From Bacteroidales bacterium (GTDB taxonomy: Bacteria > Bacteroidota > Bacteroidia > Bacteroidales > ML635J-15): a DNA stretch of 64,000 bases. This document shows, piece by piece, positions 1 through 7,316 of this stretch. The translations under genes and the position numbers were made by a program. The stretch spans positions 44,056 through 108,055 of the forward strand of contig JAFZLK010000022.1 of NCBI GenBank assembly GCA_017551515.1. The letters run 5' to 3'. Each line of letters opens with the position of its first letter. Within the stretch, counting starts at the first letter, position 1. The notes under the pieces were generated by a model. That model was not told the DNA's origin and made no database searches. It saw only the letters and a program-made list of their open reading frames with translations.

Positions 1-295
1 CGATAGTAGCGACAACAACTTTTTGTCCCGCTGCCACATTTGGCGCACCGCACACGATATGCAAAGGTTCGTCACCGCCGACATTTACTGTAGTAACATG
101 CAGATGGTCAGAATTTGGATGAGCCTCGCAGGTGAGTACTTCACCGATTACGAAACCTTTCAGTCCGCCAATTACAGACGAAACTTCTTCAGTTCCATCA
201 ACTTCGAGGCCAACGCTTGTTAGTATTGCTGCCAGTTCTTCCGGCGATTCGTCAAACGACACATAGTTCTTAAGCCAATTGTATGAAATCTTCAT
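1..295 (-). CDS. pheT: Phenylalanine-tRNA ligase beta subunit, N-terminal part (cut by window edge)
   Basis: The gene reads leftwards out of the window; only about 98 N-terminal residues are present. The start MKISYNWLKNYV, followed by a GxxVGxEV-like segment and a conserved HPNSDHLHVTTV stretch leading into CGAPNV, is characteristic of bacterial PheT: the leading domain plus the tRNA-binding EMAP/OB-fold domain. PheT pairs with PheS to charge tRNA-Phe in the cytoplasm. The ATG is at 293-295, and a TATCTTTG box (minus strand, 316-323) lies just upstream. Nothing abnormal is visible in the part present. The identification rests on family knowledge of the motif order and I consider it nearly certain. 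Confidence 0.95.
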   Translation of the reverse strand, partial: MKISYNWLKNYVSFDESPEELAAILTSVGLEVDGTEEVSSVIGGLKGFVIGEVLTCEAHPNSDHLHVTTVNVGGDEPLHIVCGAPNVAAGQKVVVATI

Positions 296-315
296 CGTAA
301 ATCAATTTTGGGTTG

Positions 316-323
316 CAAAGATA
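316..323 (-). promoter_or_regulatory. -7 promoter box for pheT
   Basis: TATCTTTG on the minus strand matches the Bacteroidetes -7 consensus TAnnTTTG and sits about 20 bases before the pheT start. No clear TTTG -33 element was seen. The upstream DNA (about 328-360) contains a small direct repeat of ATTTACGATTTTGG. Confidence 0.55.
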
Positions 324-421
324 CAATATTATTTACGATTTTGGATTTACGATTTTGGATTTTTTAATAGAGAGGTTAGTGACGAACTAGAAAGAATTTC
401 TTTCGAGTTGCCTCTGCATTG

Positions 422-951
422 TCAATCTGTTATCACTTCCCAGAAACCGCCCTTGTCCGGACCAACACGACGGATATATTTATCTCGCATTACATTAATG
501 TTACTACCAACAGCAGTATAGCTTAAACCTAAAACAGTAGCAATTTCCGACTTTGATATATACGGGTCACGGGTCTTCTAACATCAATTTTAATATTGAC
601 ATTCTGTTTTCTGTCAACTTAACACCACTTGACTTCGATTTTTCTATAATGCTACCTATCAATTCAGCACGATTTTCTGGTAATTTTTCTGGTAACTTTT
701 CTGTCACCTTACTTTTCCCATTATTTGACTTAGTTGTCGAAACGCCCAATACATCTACTTTATTGTCAGTTGTTTCTGTTCGGTTTCTGTTCGGTTTCTG
801 CTACTTTCTGTTCGGTTTCTGTCACCTTGGGCACTGTTATTTTCAAGATGAAATCATCTGTATGGTACTTGGGTTCTTTGACGCCATTGGCTATCAGCTC
901 CCGACACATACGGTCAACACCTTCGCCGTACTCTTTCAATGCATTAGTCAT
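422..951 (-). pseudogene. C-terminal remnant of an ATP-binding/winged-helix transcriptional regulator
   Basis: Three pieces in different frames line up as one protein end. The first contains NALKEYGEGVDRMCREL, typical of the tail of the GHKL-like ATP-binding domain in AlbA_2/RecG-like regulators, followed by a TETEQK-rich linker. The second is a linker with SKVTEKLPEKLPENR. The third is a winged helix (SKSEIATVLGLSYTAVGSN) ending at 422. The DNA-binding AlbA_2 N-terminus is absent, and the remnant starts inside the 3' end of the Nudix gene. One frameshift is a 7-bp tandem duplication of GACCCGT near 567-580; removing one copy restores the frame. The other lies in a 10-bp repeat near 768-800. 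A dead gene is most likely, although repeat slippage could be reversible. Confidence 0.7.
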
Positions 952-1342
952 TTTTCAAAAACATATGAAGTTTTTCAAGGATAATTTTATCAGCTGGCAA
1001 CCAATTTACATTGTATAATTCATCTTTTGATAACCATTTTGCTGCTTCATGTTCTTTCAAAATAAGACTCCCACTTTCAACACGACATAAAAAGCAATGC
1101 ATTGTAAGATGAAATTTAGGATAATCCCATTCTACAGTATCAATAAATCTTTCAACAACAATTTTTGTATCCAATTCTTCCAAAATCTCACGTTTAAGAG
1201 CTTCTTCTGGAGTTTCTCCAACTTCAATTTTTCCGCCAGGAAATTCCCAATAGTCTTTCCAATCTCCGTAACCACGTTGAGTTGCGAAAATACAACCATC
1301 GGAATCGTGGATTATGGCTGCTGCAACTTCGATTTTTTTCAT
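944..1342 (-). CDS. Nudix hydrolase, MutT/NudG-like
   Basis: This 132-residue protein carries a complete Nudix box, GKIEVGETPEEALKREILEE, matching GX5EX7REUXEE. Nudix enzymes cleave nucleoside diphosphates linked to another group; by size and the WEFPGGK lead-in this one resembles oxidised- or methylated-(d)NTP pyrophosphatases such as MutT and NudG. The substrate cannot be read from the sequence. Its start overlaps the stop of the upstream DUF2075 gene by 4 bases (ATGA), so the two are probably one transcript and translationally coupled. Its 3' end runs into the decayed regulator gene. Housekeeping pool cleaning is the default role, but the tight coupling to a nuclease-helicase suggests a defence-related function (inference). 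Confidence 0.85.
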   Translation of the reverse strand: MKKIEVAAAIIHDSDGCIFATQRGYGDWKDYWEFPGGKIEVGETPEEALKREILEELDTKIVVERFIDTVEWDYPKFHLTMHCFLCRVESGSLILKEHEAAKWLSKDELYNVNWLPADKIILEKLHMFLKND

Positions 1343-3414
1343 AATACTTGTAGCCCTAATGACTTCAGATAGTTATATGTTCCATCATAAAATTCAGATC
1401 TTCTTGTATTGTCATCATTATTTCCTTCTGGAACACAGATTACCATTCCTTGACGAGCACGAGTAAGAAGAACTCTGTATGCATTCAGCTGATAAACTTT
1501 TCGTTCTTCTTTATTAATACGATTCCATCGATTACCACCATTAAACTCATAAAAATCCCATTTCCCATCATTATATCGCAAGTCGCCATCCCATACCAAA
1601 CAAGTCCAATCTAGCTCTAAACCTTGAATATCAAATTCACTTGCAGCATCTTCTAAAAATAATGAAGAACGCACATCATCAATATCGTCAAGAAACCAAT
1701 GAACAGTATCAGGCTTACACCTTACATCTATGGCTAACGGTTTCAATCTATATGCTTTTGAAGAAACTAACATTCCGTATCGTTCGCTACCCCTTGCTTT
1801 GTTCCTCAACCATTGTTTTGCAACATTAATATCCCTTGTTAATACAATAGGATAGCGATCTTTTATTTTTGCATAATTTTCTATAACTTTGTTAATCTCA
1901 CAATCTAGCAAATGGTGTATCATATTCGACAAACTCTCAGCTCTAAAAGAACGCATAGAAACGGACAAATGCAAATCATCCGAATACAATACATTAGGAT
2001 TTTTAGAAAGCAACTCTTCAATCTTACCTTCTGCATATTCTTTCGCCGTTAGTTGATTAGATATATATACTCGCCATTCTGGGAAGGTTTCATTAATTGC
2101 TCTAATCCACTCGCCAATGCCAGCTTCACCAGTATTTATTTCCTGTCCACCACCGACAAGACAAACTATTACTGCCCAATCCTTTCGTTGATCCAATGAC
2201 CATATCAGGAATTCTCCTTCTGACATTGGAAAATCTTGTATTCCCTTCTTACGCTTTAGCCAACTCGAAATATGCTCTTGATCCCAAGAACGTTGTGCTT
2301 CGTCAAAAATGGCAATATTCTCTACTTCTGCATATCCAGCCGTTTTATCCTTAAGTTCTTTTTGCGGATCAATTTCTATCTTTTTTCCGACGATTGGTGT
2401 GCGCAATTTTTGAAGCATATTATCACGATAGCGGTGAATTATTTGTATAAATTGACCTACTTCTCGACGAGCATCAGTTATATTGTATTTTTCTCCTTGT
2501 TCATTCTTCTGACGCTTTCGATCTCTTGCCAACGCCTCTGTCAGAACACTTACCAACGGACCATTACCAGACAAATACACTGCTAAATCTGGATTTTCTC
2601 CATCTTTGTGAGACAATTGCTTAATAGCAACATTCAAACCTACCAAAGTTTTTCCTGCTCCAGGCACTCCTGTTACAAAACAAATGCTTTTACCCCCTCG
2701 AGATTTTGTTTCTCGAATAACTTTCAACACATAATCCGTAGTAATATCAAGTTGCTTTCCCTCTGCCTCATGACGAGTTATCTCCTCTACACTATGCTGC
2801 GAATACAATGCACTTGCCGCCTCAATAATAGTGGGCGAAGGAGCATATCTACTTCTTACCCAATCGCGCATGGACACATCTCCATTATAATTCGCAATAT
2901 CTTGTGATAAAACCTGTTTCATAATAAATGACAGACCTTCGGTATTTGTCATTAATGGGTCGTATATACCATCATTGTAATGAGACAACTTCAGCTCAGT
3001 CGAACAATCTTTAGCATTTGTCGCTATCAATATAGGAACGATATATCTATCAGAACTACCTTGATGGAAATTTTTCAAATCAAGAGCATAATCCATTACT
3101 TGGTCTCTGTCTTGACGAATATAATCTTCTTGTCCTGCTTTAAATTCAAGCACAAAAACTCTTTCTCGAAGCAAAACAACGACATCTATTCTCTTTCCTA
3201 AACGCGGTATAGTATATTCAAATATTATCCATCCTTCTTCATTTTTGTATTGAGACAAAACATTCTTTAAAAGCGTTATTTCTTCTTTCCATGCGAACTT
3301 TTGTGTATCACCGGTATCGTACTCATCATTTCCTGCCAATATACCAAATATCTCAAGTTCGTTTTGTGAAAGGAATTCTTTTATTGAATTATGATAAAAA
3401 CAGCGTTCGTTCAT
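1339..3414 (-). CDS. PD-(D/E)XK nuclease-helicase fusion, DUF2075 family
   Basis: The protein has 691 residues from the ATG at 3412-3414. A further in-frame ATG at 3450 is unlikely because a TATATTTG -7 box (minus, 3448-3455) lies between the two. The N-terminal third has a probable PD-(D/E)XK nuclease core: RIDVVVLL then VLEFKAGQ, with ExK near residues 90-92. The rest is a superfamily 1 type P-loop domain with Walker A TGVPGAGKT (about 248-256), Walker B IFDEAQRSWD, and late motifs GLELDWTCLVWDGD and VLLTRARQGM. This is the DUF2075 (COG3410, Schlafen-like helicase) arrangement. Its biochemical role is not established. It is the first gene of a two-gene overlap with the Nudix hydrolase, and an anti-phage role is plausible but inferred. 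Confidence 0.85.
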   Translation of the reverse strand: MNERCFYHNSIKEFLSQNELEIFGILAGNDEYDTGDTQKFAWKEEITLLKNVLSQYKNEEGWIIFEYTIPRLGKRIDVVVLLRERVFVLEFKAGQEDYIRQDRDQVMDYALDLKNFHQGSSDRYIVPILIATNAKDCSTELKLSHYNDGIYDPLMTNTEGLSFIMKQVLSQDIANYNGDVSMRDWVRSRYAPSPTIIEAASALYSQHSVEEITRHEAEGKQLDITTDYVLKVIRETKSRGGKSICFVTGVPGAGKTLVGLNVAIKQLSHKDGENPDLAVYLSGNGPLVSVLTEALARDRKRQKNEQGEKYNITDARREVGQFIQIIHRYRDNMLQKLRTPIVGKKIEIDPQKELKDKTAGYAEVENIAIFDEAQRSWDQEHISSWLKRKKGIQDFPMSEGEFLIWSLDQRKDWAVIVCLVGGGQEINTGEAGIGEWIRAINETFPEWRVYISNQLTAKEYAEGKIEELLSKNPNVLYSDDLHLSVSMRSFRAESLSNMIHHLLDCEINKVIENYAKIKDRYPIVLTRDINVAKQWLRNKARGSERYGMLVSSKAYRLKPLAIDVRCKPDTVHWFLDDIDDVRSSLFLEDAASEFDIQGLELDWTCLVWDGDLRYNDGKWDFYEFNGGNRWNRINKEERKVYQLNAYRVLLTRARQGMVICVPEGNNDDNTRRSEFYDGTYNYLKSLGLQVL

Positions 3415-3447
3415 AAATTTGAAACAGATGGTCATTATTACATGACA

Positions 3448-3455
3448 CAAATATA
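3448..3455 (-). promoter_or_regulatory. -7 promoter box for the DUF2075/Nudix pair
   Basis: TATATTTG on the minus strand matches TAnnTTTG and lies 33 bases before the ATG at 3414. It supports that start over the more upstream ATG at 3450, which would overlap the box. Confidence 0.5.
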
Positions 3456-3512
3456 CCTTAATTTGTATAAAAATAAGACTTCCAGTTGAACATACTTATC
3501 AACATTTATTTT

Positions 3513-3562
3513 CTAATACATCTCCATCGCATATTCAACCGCCTTATTCAGCAGCGAGTTGA
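3513..3562 (-). repeat. Partial copy of the 3' end of the DUF2461 gene (copy C)
   Basis: About 50 bases nearly match the last codons of the DUF2461 gene at 6238-6290 and the longer copy at 5047-5124. Read on the minus strand it still encodes NSLLNKAVEYAMEMY and a stop. It bounds the DUF1016 module on its downstream side. There is no gene here; this is a duplication scar. Confidence 0.8.
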
Positions 3563-3584
3563 ATATAATATCGCAACCTATCTT

Positions 3585-3660
3585 TCACCTACTGCATTTC
3601 TCAAATCACCGAGTCGCAGTATTAACTTCTGCAAAACAAAAAACCACTTATTCTTTAGTA
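3585..3660. repeat. Diverged direct repeat at the 3' end of the DUF1016 gene
   Basis: About 70 bases containing TGCAAAACAAAAAACCACTT align with 4880-4960 on the other side of the DUF1016 gene, where the same word occurs twice. The repeat overlaps the last codons of the gene. Identity is moderate (roughly 70 percent by eye), so it is an old duplication or a recognition sequence. Confidence 0.5.
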
Positions 3661-4675
3661 TCAACAATTTTTTCCACAATCTGCTTCAATTGATCTTTAT
3701 TAGGCAAGTATAATTCGTATTTTGAAACAAAAAGATTTGTATTAATGCCATAAGTTGCATATTCCACGAGCAAATCGTCTTTATAGTGCGAAAGAATAAT
3801 GCCTATCGGCGGATTGTCGTCCGGCATATTTTCCTCCGTGGCAAAATAGCCTAAATACATATTCATCTGTCCAATATCTTCGTGCTGCACAGCATCTCGT
3901 TTCAAATCAATTAGGACAAAACATTTCAAAATACGATGATAAAAGACCAAATCGCAATGGTAGTGCCTATTGTTCACTGTTATAGGATATTGCCGTTTTA
4001 CAAATGTGAAGCCTTTGCCCATTTCCAAAAGGAACATCTGCAAATGGTCTATTATACGTTGTTCGAGTTCTGTTTCCGAAAAATGGTAATCCTCAGGAAT
4101 TCCTAGAAACTCCAATGTATAACTGTCCTTAACAACATCTTCTGGCTTATGAATCGTAACACCATCCTTGGCCAAAGCAAGAACTCCATCCTTGTCCTTG
4201 CTTGATGCTAGACGCAGATACAATGCGGAATTCATTTGACGTTTTAGTGTTCTCACATCCCATTTTTGTGCAATACACTCTTTTTCATAAAAACTACGCT
4301 CCAATGGGTCGTCTGCTTGCATCAATGTGCAAATATGAGTCCAGCTTAAATTGTCAGTCAGTGACTGACAATTAGGATAAAACAGATAAAACTTTCTCAT
4401 ATTCACCAAATTAGGACGACTAAACCGCGTCCAAAGCGTAATGTCAATTGCTTGGACAATTCCGAGAGCGTAGATGTTCCGTATGCAACTTTTGCTTGTC
4501 CACCTTGTTCGTATTCCACTATATACTTTCCAATCTGCCAATAGGTTTCGGTCATTGTTGCATTAATGCTTATAGCCAAACGCTTACGAGCATTTGATAT
4601 CACTTCCGAAACGCTGTCAATCAAATGCTGAACTGTATTGTATTCTGATATTTTATTCTCATTGTTTTCCATCAA
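3648..4675 (-). pseudogene. DUF1016 (YhcG-type) PD-(D/E)XK nuclease gene with a single-base frameshift
   Basis: Two overlapping frames make one DUF1016 protein. The N-terminal frame (from 4675) has the family start with INATMTETYWQIGKYIVEYEQ and reaches LTLRFGRG. It then leaves frame, and the continuation FSRPNLVNMRKFYLFYP lies in the next frame. Adding one T to the TT run near 4422 rejoins them exactly. The C-terminal half carries the nuclease core: LLEMGKGFTFVKRQY, HCDLVFYHRILKCFVLIDLK, and a DNPPIGIILS segment. DUF1016 proteins are nucleases often found beside restriction systems and in phage-defence islands. Either the gene is dead, or the short T run is a slippage switch or a sequencing error. 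A TATGTTTG box (minus, 4714-4721) could drive it. Confidence 0.8.
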
Positions 4676-5046
4676 AACATGTCTTTGTTTATCTTTATTA
4701 GAGATTCAATTGCAAACATAATTATAAAAAGAATATAATACAACTAAAGTTGGGTTTTATTTTAAACAAAAGAATGCAAGGTGAATACTCTACAAAACAA
4801 ATGCTTATCCAAGAAAACTAACAAATCCTTCTACCATAACCTCCTATTTATTCCTCACAAAATTGACTATCGCACGCCCCCATTTTCCTAACTGTGTTTC
4901 GCAAATTACCTCGCCTTAGGATTTGTTTTTGCAAAACAATAAACCACTTATTCCATTTTTTAGTACTGCAAAATAACCACTTATTCCGAATTTGGAAGAA
5001 GGAAATATTATTCAAATCACTACAACACAATCAATTAGCAAAAATC
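4676..5046. repeat. Gene-free stretch with copies of an AATAAGTGG-type repeat
   Basis: No credible gene is seen. The stretch holds the promoter region of the DUF1016 gene and, at 4880-4990, two copies of a word ending in ACCACTTATTCC that match the repeat at 3585-3660. A 60-codon open frame here has no family features and is built from the repeat; I do not call it a gene. Confidence 0.5.
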
Positions 5047-5124
5047 AATACATCTCCATAGCATATTCAACCGCCTTATTCAGCAGCGAGTTGAATTCGT
5101 AGGTGCGGCGGAGGTCGGAAACAA
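5047..5124 (-). repeat. Partial copy of the 3' end of the DUF2461 gene (copy B)
   Basis: About 78 bases closely match 6240-6318, the true 3' end of the DUF2461 gene. On the minus strand it encodes VSDLRRTYEFNSLLNKAVEY followed by AMEMY and a stop. It begins directly after the stop codon (5125-5127) of the last gene of the DUF3791-DUF3990-DUF3791 operon. That operon is therefore bracketed by two copies of this sequence. Confidence 0.85.
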
Positions 5125-5355
5125 CTAATATTTCTTGTATTTTTTTTCTTGAAATTCTCGCCAAACTTCTTCTGCCAGATATTTGTCACTTCGACAATGC
5201 AAGTCTGCTACTCCATCATCTATCATTGAGGATGTTTCCGAACTATAGTACATGTCTGTTGCATCGTTGAGTGATACACCATACATCTCACTGATGCATA
5301 CAATTATTCTTGCACACTGGGCACTTTTCATTATTTGCTTACCTTCCTCGCTCAT
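5125..5355 (-). CDS. DUF3791 small protein, third gene of the DUF3990 operon (copy 1)
   Basis: This is a 76-residue acidic protein. The pattern CARIIVCISEMYGVSLNDATDMYYSS, with a C-terminal YLAEEVWREF, resembles the DUF3791 family, which is found as small partners beside DUF3990 genes. The start overlaps the DUF3990 stop by 4 bases (5352-5355), implying coupled translation. The stop abuts a duplicated piece of the DUF2461 gene. By position it could be an antitoxin or adaptor for the ADP-ribosyltransferase-like partner. I infer this from size, coupling and the fact that the same order recurs at 25445-26366. No DNA-binding motif is visible. Confidence 0.7.
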   Translation of the reverse strand: MSEEGKQIMKSAQCARIIVCISEMYGVSLNDATDMYYSSETSSMIDDGVADLHCRSDKYLAEEVWREFQEKKYKKY

Positions 5356-5822
5356 AACTGCTTACTTTCAATATATACAAGACACTCTTGCAACATATGT
5401 TCAGAACGAATGCAATATTGTATGTTTGGTTTCTCGAACATAAGTAGTCCAAGCGCTACTTCCTGCGAAATCTCTCCATTAAAATATCTATCAAGAGTGA
5501 TAATAACCTTATCATTGGCAATGCCGCCAATTACCAAGTCAAAATCTCCAAACTCATTACCTTCACGGCATTGCGCCACAAAATCAAGCCATTCCTTGTC
5601 GTATGCTTCAAAATATTTTATATTCCATTGCTCTTCACTATACGAGAACTCATATACATTGAGCCACGCAGACTGTCCTCTTCTTTTAAATCGTTGTGCA
5701 TATCTGACTGCCTGTTCATCAATTGATGTCAGATAAAATCCACGTCCGAAATCCAAATATTTGCGCGAATGCTGTGTGTCGGGATGAGACACAATCATAT
5801 TTGAAGAATGGTATAGTTTCAC
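5352..5822 (-). CDS. DUF3990 protein, predicted ADP-ribosyltransferase-like toxin (copy 1)
   Basis: The protein has 156 residues. Family hallmarks are LYHSSN (about residues 3-8), DFGRGFYLT (24-32), YEFSYSEE, EWLDFVAQCR, FDLVIGGIANDKV and a C-terminal QYCIRSEHML. The HxS/T and GFYLT elements recall the NAD-binding H and Y motifs of PARP-like ADP-ribosyltransferases, and I recall DUF3990 being placed near that fold. The activity is therefore a prediction. In this copy the usual H-G-T is H-S-S, and the last motif is more diverged than in the second copy at 25666-26154. It is the middle gene of three, overlapping both neighbours by 4 bases. Confidence 0.75.
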   Translation of the reverse strand: MKLYHSSNMIVSHPDTQHSRKYLDFGRGFYLTSIDEQAVRYAQRFKRRGQSAWLNVYEFSYSEEQWNIKYFEAYDKEWLDFVAQCREGNEFGDFDLVIGGIANDKVIITLDRYFNGEISQEVALGLLMFEKPNIQYCIRSEHMLQECLVYIESKQL

Positions 5823-6046
5823 GCGTCAAGCACCCCTTTCTCCTTCATGTAGTCTGTCAAGTCTTCCATTAGATAGCGAGAACTGAATGTGTGCAATACA
5901 TCGTATGAAGGAACAATGTACCCATATAGTATGCCTGATTTTTTTAGCCGCCTATATATTTCTTGCTGAGACAAATTTAGTGTCAGCGAAAGTTTTCCTA
6001 TGCAATATGTAACAAACTCCAATGTCTTTTTATCCATATTCGTCAT
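5819..6046 (-). CDS. DUF3791 small protein, first gene of the DUF3990 operon (copy 1)
   Basis: This 75-residue protein has the pattern LEFVTYCIGKLSLTLNLSQQ, then YGYIVPSYDVLHTFSSRYLMEDLTDYM (shown here only in part). The YDVLHT...Y..EDL ending is the most conserved DUF3791 feature I know. It opens the operon: a TAATTTTG -7 box (minus, 6057-6064) lies 11 bases before the ATG. An internal ATG three codons on (6037) is an alternative start. It overlaps the following DUF3990 gene by 4 bases. It is diverged from the third gene, so each operon carries two different DUF3791-like partners. Confidence 0.75.
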   Translation of the reverse strand: MTNMDKKTLEFVTYCIGKLSLTLNLSQQEIYRRLKKSGILYGYIVPSYDVLHTFSSRYLMEDLTDYMKEKGVLDA

Positions 6047-6237
6047 TATACAGTTACAAAATTATCGCAACATCTTTACTTTGCAAACTTACATAAAAAT
6101 TGTCGATTTTTATGCCAGTATAATAAAGAAAATTTCATTGCTGATAGTCAGTGTATTACATTTTTCTTTAGAGGAAAGATAAACAAAACATCCATATTAT
6201 AACGCCTAAATCTCAAACAATTTGTCGAAAAAACATT

Positions 6238-6900
6238 CTAATACATCTCCATCGCGTACTCCACAGCCTTATTCAGCAATGAGTTGAACTCGTAGGTGCG
6301 GCGGAGGTCGGAAACGACATGGTCCACAAAACTATTGTCGAGGATGTCGGATTCATTAATTGGCTTCTCAATGAGGAAACTTTTAAGTTTGTAGTATTCG
6401 GCAAATTCGTCATCGGCACTGAAGCCAGCAGGAATCTTTTTCAGCGCATCTTCCCACGATAGCGAAAAGCCCTTGGCACTGCGTATGGCCTTGTCGAAAT
6501 TCTTGCCGTTGAGCATTATCTCCTCACGCACACTCTTCACAATACGAGGTTCGGGACACCACAATCCTGCACAGATAAAATAACTCACATTAGGCTCAAT
6601 ATGAATATAATAGCCTGAGTATCCGCTCTTTTTTCCGTGCGGACAGACAAATGTGCCTATGTGTTGCTTGTAGGGTGTCTTGTCGTGCGAAAAACGCAGG
6701 TCGCGGTATATACGATAGGTGCAGTCCTTCACCTGCAAGCCCGCCACCGACTTGTCGAAACTTGCGATGCCATCGATCAGTTTCTGCGAAAAATCATTAT
6801 GTACGGCAAGCATTTCCTTGTACTGCTGCTTGTGAGCATCGAACCACGGCTTGTTGTTGTTCTGCTGCAATTGCTTGAAAAAATCCAAAACTCGTTTCAT
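6238..6900 (-). CDS. DUF2461 family protein
   Basis: The protein has 220 residues from the ATG at 6898-6900; an ATG 12 codons upstream gives an unconvincing leader. Family hallmarks are FFKQLQQNNNKPWFDAHKQQY near the start, DCTYRIYRDLRFSHDKTPYK, SGYYIHIEPN, and a C-terminal LKRAPKGF-like stretch (here LKKIPAGFSADDEFAEYY). DUF2461 is widespread and its function is unknown; it is usually a stand-alone cytoplasmic protein. Its 3' end has been copied twice to the left (5047-5124, 3513-3562), each time beyond an accessory module. That makes this end the apparent anchor for module accretion. Confidence 0.85.
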   Translation of the reverse strand: MKRVLDFFKQLQQNNNKPWFDAHKQQYKEMLAVHNDFSQKLIDGIASFDKSVAGLQVKDCTYRIYRDLRFSHDKTPYKQHIGTFVCPHGKKSGYSGYYIHIEPNVSYFICAGLWCPEPRIVKSVREEIMLNGKNFDKAIRSAKGFSLSWEDALKKIPAGFSADDEFAEYYKLKSFLIEKPINESDILDNSFVDHVVSDLRRTYEFNSLLNKAVEYAMEMY

Positions 6901-6940
6901 GGTCAAAAATTTTGCGAAAGATAAGAAAAATTTCAAAATT

Positions 6941-7250
6941 TTTGGTTTCTGTGCCTTCGGCGTTTCTATGTTTCTATGGGCTGCGCCCGTTTCTGCGCTA
7001 CGCTGTTTCTGGGTTTCTATGCCTGCGGCGTTTATAAGTTTCTCGCTGCGCTGTTTCTCAGTTTGAATGTTTCAAAACAATATCAAACAACCAGAAACTC
7101 AGAAACTCAGAAACCCAGAAACCCAGAAACCAGAAACTCAGAAACTCAGAAACCCAGAAACCCAGAAACCAGAAACTCAGAAACCCAGAAACCCAGAAAT
7201 CCTCAAATCTTCAAATTTTCAAATCTTCAAATCTTTGAATTTTTTGAATC
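6941..7250. repeat. Mini-hairpin and GAAACTCA/GAAACCCA repeat tract
   Basis: The left half (6948-7060) strings together short inverted words such as GGGCTGCGCCC and GCCTGCGGC, separated by GTTTCTATG-like spacers. The right half (7090-7200) is an array of 9-10 base units (CAGAAACTC, AGAAACCC). It is followed by CAAATCTTCAAATTTTC-type runs. The same vocabulary recurs at 16833-17010, 23050-23245, 33371-33990 and 35280-35400. No gene is present. The unit length and lack of spacers exclude a CRISPR array. Confidence 0.75.
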
Positions 7251-7271
7251 CTCATTGTGACAAATAATTAT

Positions 7272-7279
7272 TACATTTG
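7272..7279 (+). promoter_or_regulatory. -7 promoter box for glyA
   Basis: TACATTTG matches TAnnTTTG, 37 bases before the glyA ATG. A TTTG at 7243-7246 is a possible but rather distant -33 element. Confidence 0.45.
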
Positions 7280-7316
7280 CCAAAAATTTTTAAAACACAT
7301 ATTAAAATAAAATATC

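Noticed and set aside
4848..5030. 60-codon frame on the minus strand before the DUF1016 gene
   Set aside because: It is composed of the CCACTTATTC-type repeats and has no family features.
7090..7200. Array of short GAAACTCA/GAAACCCA units resembling a CRISPR
   Set aside because: Units are 9-10 bases and contiguous with no unique spacers, and no cas gene is near; it is a simple repeat of the dispersed family.
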